Assembly (NCBI GenBank): GCA_943737045.1
Contig: CALSFV010000424.1
Coordinates: 103,803 to 167,802, forward strand
DNA: 64,000 bases
Direction: 5' to 3'
From: Parapristionchus giblindavisi
Lineage: Eukaryota > Nematoda > Chromadorea > Rhabditida > Diplogasteridae
Shown here piece by piece: positions 61,819 through 64,000 of the stretch. The position numbers and the translations under genes were made by a program. How positions within the stretch are numbered: position 1 is the first letter of the stretch; each line of letters begins with the position of its first letter. The notes under the pieces are model-generated. The model ran no database searches. It was not told the origin of the DNA and saw only the letters and a list, made by a program, of their open reading frames with translations.

Positions 61819-63380
61819 TTTGTTTGATTAGATAGATATACTCAGTAATGGAGACTATCTATGGAAGTGAAGAGAAGAGATGATAAGAGAGAGGGTAACG
61901 AGGGCCAATTTATACACGACGATGTCAACTAATCATAGAGAGAGTATCGACAATAACATGTGAAAGAGAACCCGAAGAAGAAAGAGAATAAGGGATAAGA
62001 ATCCCCAATGGTCTTCTCTCTATGCATACTCCGTCTTACACTACATGCGCACTCTCCAATAATTCACAGAGAAAAATCAGACCCTCTTTCATGGGTAGAA
62101 GAAGAAGAGGAAGAAAAAGATTTGACGAGTTGTGGAAGAAGTAGAATAAGGGAGAGGATGAGGGAAAGGAAAGGGAGAGGAGGTGATAGACACCGGTCCA
62201 CTTCTCAAGATTCATTCAAGTGCAATGAGATTGGAAGGTATAGAAGGACCTAGACACTTCTGATTGTTTCCCCTCATCAACTATACATGTATGAAGACGA
62301 GAAACTAACACGGATTCAAAGGAGAGAAGAATAAAGAAATAAGAGAAAACAAAACAAAGAAATGCTGGTTACTCATAAGATTACACAAATAACACAAGAA
62401 ATATGCGATGATTCATTGATGAAAAGATTAAGTAATCAATAAAACAAATCTGTTTAATAATTAAATCCAAATTACAGGACTACTGGAGCTCAAACTTGGA
62501 TATACTAATCATTGCATGTGTAATTGGTAGAGTACAAATATAGGAATACTTATCATATTGCGCGGTATGAACAAAACAAGAGAAATTTGCAAAAATAATT
62601 AAAATATGAAGACAGTTCAACGTTGATTAGCATACACCTTTAGTGCGCACAATCAAAAGACGTCAACCTGTGCCCTGTGCGCGAAGATTTTATTGATCGT
62701 TATAGCCGTAAAATGATGGTGGTAATTAAAAGGGAGAGGCCTGTCAAATAGAAAGAAGCGGTACATAATAAAGGAGTCGTTTAGAATGAATGAGGAATTG
62801 ATTGGAAAGCTTCGTCTTTTGTCGGCCTCGTACCATAAGGTTCACTGAATATATAGAAGATGGAGAAGAGAAACAATGAATGACTGTCGAGAAGACATCG
62901 CGTGAGAAACAACTATGAAGAAGAAGAAGAAGATAGAGAGGGAGTAGAATGAATGAATGAATGAAATAAGGAATTAATGAATGAATTCATGATACTAGGG
63001 GACCATAATGATGTCCATACGTATTTACAACGATGGTACAATATGAGTATTCTAACTTAATTTAAGTTATGAAATGTACTATCGACTTTAAGAGAATATC
63101 AATAAATGCAGTTGCCACTAAAGATAAGAGAAGAAGAAGATGGACCAACCAACGTAAGAATGTAGAGGAAAGGGTCAGAATTACACTATGGAAGAAGAAG
63201 GATTTGCCAGCTGGAAGAAGAAGAAGAAGAGAAAGAAGAGAGGGAGGGGAGGGGAGGAGGGGGAGAGGAGGAGGGAGAGAGAGAGAAAAGGAATAGTGAG
63301 TCACTTTGTATCGAAGAAGATGTGACTCAGATGATAGAAGTTTGTTAGACTCGCGCAAGAATGGGAGTATGTAGATAGAG
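61819..63380. other. Unassigned region
   Basis: Mixed AT-rich and purine-rich DNA. 62450-62760 is less biased in composition but has no readable exon chain. Nothing further supported. Confidence 0.4.
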
Positions 63381-63393
63381 AAGGAAAGGGAGA

Positions 63394-63555
63394 GATAGAA
63401 AAGGGAGAGGGAGAGGGAGAGATCCAAAAGGGAGAGGGAGAGGGAGAGATCCAAATGGGAGAGGGAGAGGGAGAGATCCAAAAGGGAGAGGGAGAGGGAG
63501 AGATCCAAAAGGGAGAGGGAGAGGGAGAGATCCAAAAGGGAGAGGGAGAGACATC
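63394..63555. repeat. 27-bp minisatellite
   Basis: The marker gatccaaa recurs at 63421, 63448, 63475, 63502 and 63529, exactly every 27 bases. The rest of each unit is (GGGAGA)n. Confidence 0.92.
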
Positions 63556-63781
63556 TGGGATGAAATTGCGTTCCCATTCTGATTGGAATGCACAAAAAAG
63601 GAGAAGATGAATTATCGAGGGCATATGGAGAAATTGATTGAAATGAGATTGAAATCGAAGTTAAGATGTAGAAGAAGGAGGAGGAGGAGGAGGGAGAGGG
63701 AGAGAAGGAGAGAGAGGAAAGTCTGAGAAAGTAGAGATATCGTCTTACGATGATGGAACAAATAGAATGGAATAGACTAAC

Positions 63782-63899
63782 CTCAACTTCCTCAAATGGT
63801 ATCATTGATTCATACTGTAATGATAGTGATTGAAGTGATGGATTATCGATTGATTGAATGATTATTGATCCATTGATTAGAGAAGAAAGTATAGATACA
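63782..63899 (-). other. Possible internal exon of a gene running off the right edge
   Basis: Between an acceptor (ctttcag) and a donor (gttagt) the minus strand has a 118-nt open stretch reading VSILSSLINGSIIIQSIDNP and ending MIPFEEVE. Upstream to 63990 the frame stays open (TTSSQFMGFPPNIASHS). The family is not recognised. Confidence 0.3.
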
Positions 63900-64000
63900 C
63901 TGAAAGAGAATGAATGAATGTGATGCAATGTTAGGAGGAAATCCCATAAATTGAGATGATGTCGTAAAGTGACCAATGGTCAGTACTGAAGGGGAGATGG

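Noticed and set aside
63062..63976. 304-codon minus-strand frame with repeated Leu-Ser blocks
   Set aside because: Most of it is translation of the 27-bp minisatellite and GGGAGA repeats. Only its first part may include a real exon.

Overview
The window is nuclear DNA of a small-genome invertebrate, most likely a free-living nematode outside Caenorhabditis. The evidence is many short spliceosomal introns (about 44-60 nt), a PBX/CEH-20 homeobox protein of 337 residues, a divergent worm-style CK1-family kinase, a MIG-10-type MRL adaptor and closely packed genes. I rebuilt the genes by hand from splice sites. Exon phases close in every main model, and the rebuilt lengths match the known families (DDX60-like 1737 aa, CNOT3-like 723 aa, RAD1-like 279 aa, GST omega 244 aa, MIF 117 aa). 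That agreement is the main support for the calls.

Layout. 1-5775: 3' end of a DDX24-like RNA helicase (+), a small coiled-coil gene (-) and a CK1-family pseudokinase gene (+). 5725-12800: a rearranged region. It holds the scar of a tandem duplication of the PBX-Kv interval and, beside it, three transposons nested inside each other. 12872-22668: PBX homeobox gene (-) and a non-Shaker Kv potassium channel (-). 23045-36879: an unrecognised small gene, GST omega and a 45-exon DDX60-like helicase, all (-). 37484-39797: a riboflavin transporter followed after 126 bp by an R-SNARE (both +, possible operon). 40428-47906: CNOT3 (-), carrying a second copy of one of the nested transposons in intron 1. 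48721-50644: MIF (+) and checkpoint clamp RAD1 (-), tail to tail. 51583-60319: mig-10/lamellipodin-like adaptor (-) with two alternative first exons. 60320-64000: purine-rich repeats with only weak signs of exons.

The genes are mainly housekeeping or signalling genes with no shared pathway: RNA metabolism (DDX24, CNOT3, DDX60), DNA damage signalling (RAD1), excitability and secretion (Kv, VAMP), transcription (PBX) and actin/axon guidance (MIG-10). There are no prokaryotic features, no CRISPR array and no convincing RNA gene.

Most unusual content: (1) a triple nest of transposons with target duplications that can be read directly; the innermost has arms of about 890 bp and one intact 182-aa gene that does not look like a transposase; (2) a duplication scar in which only the two ends of the left copy survive; (3) introns of unrelated genes that share the same 5' and 3' end sequences, resembling an intron family.
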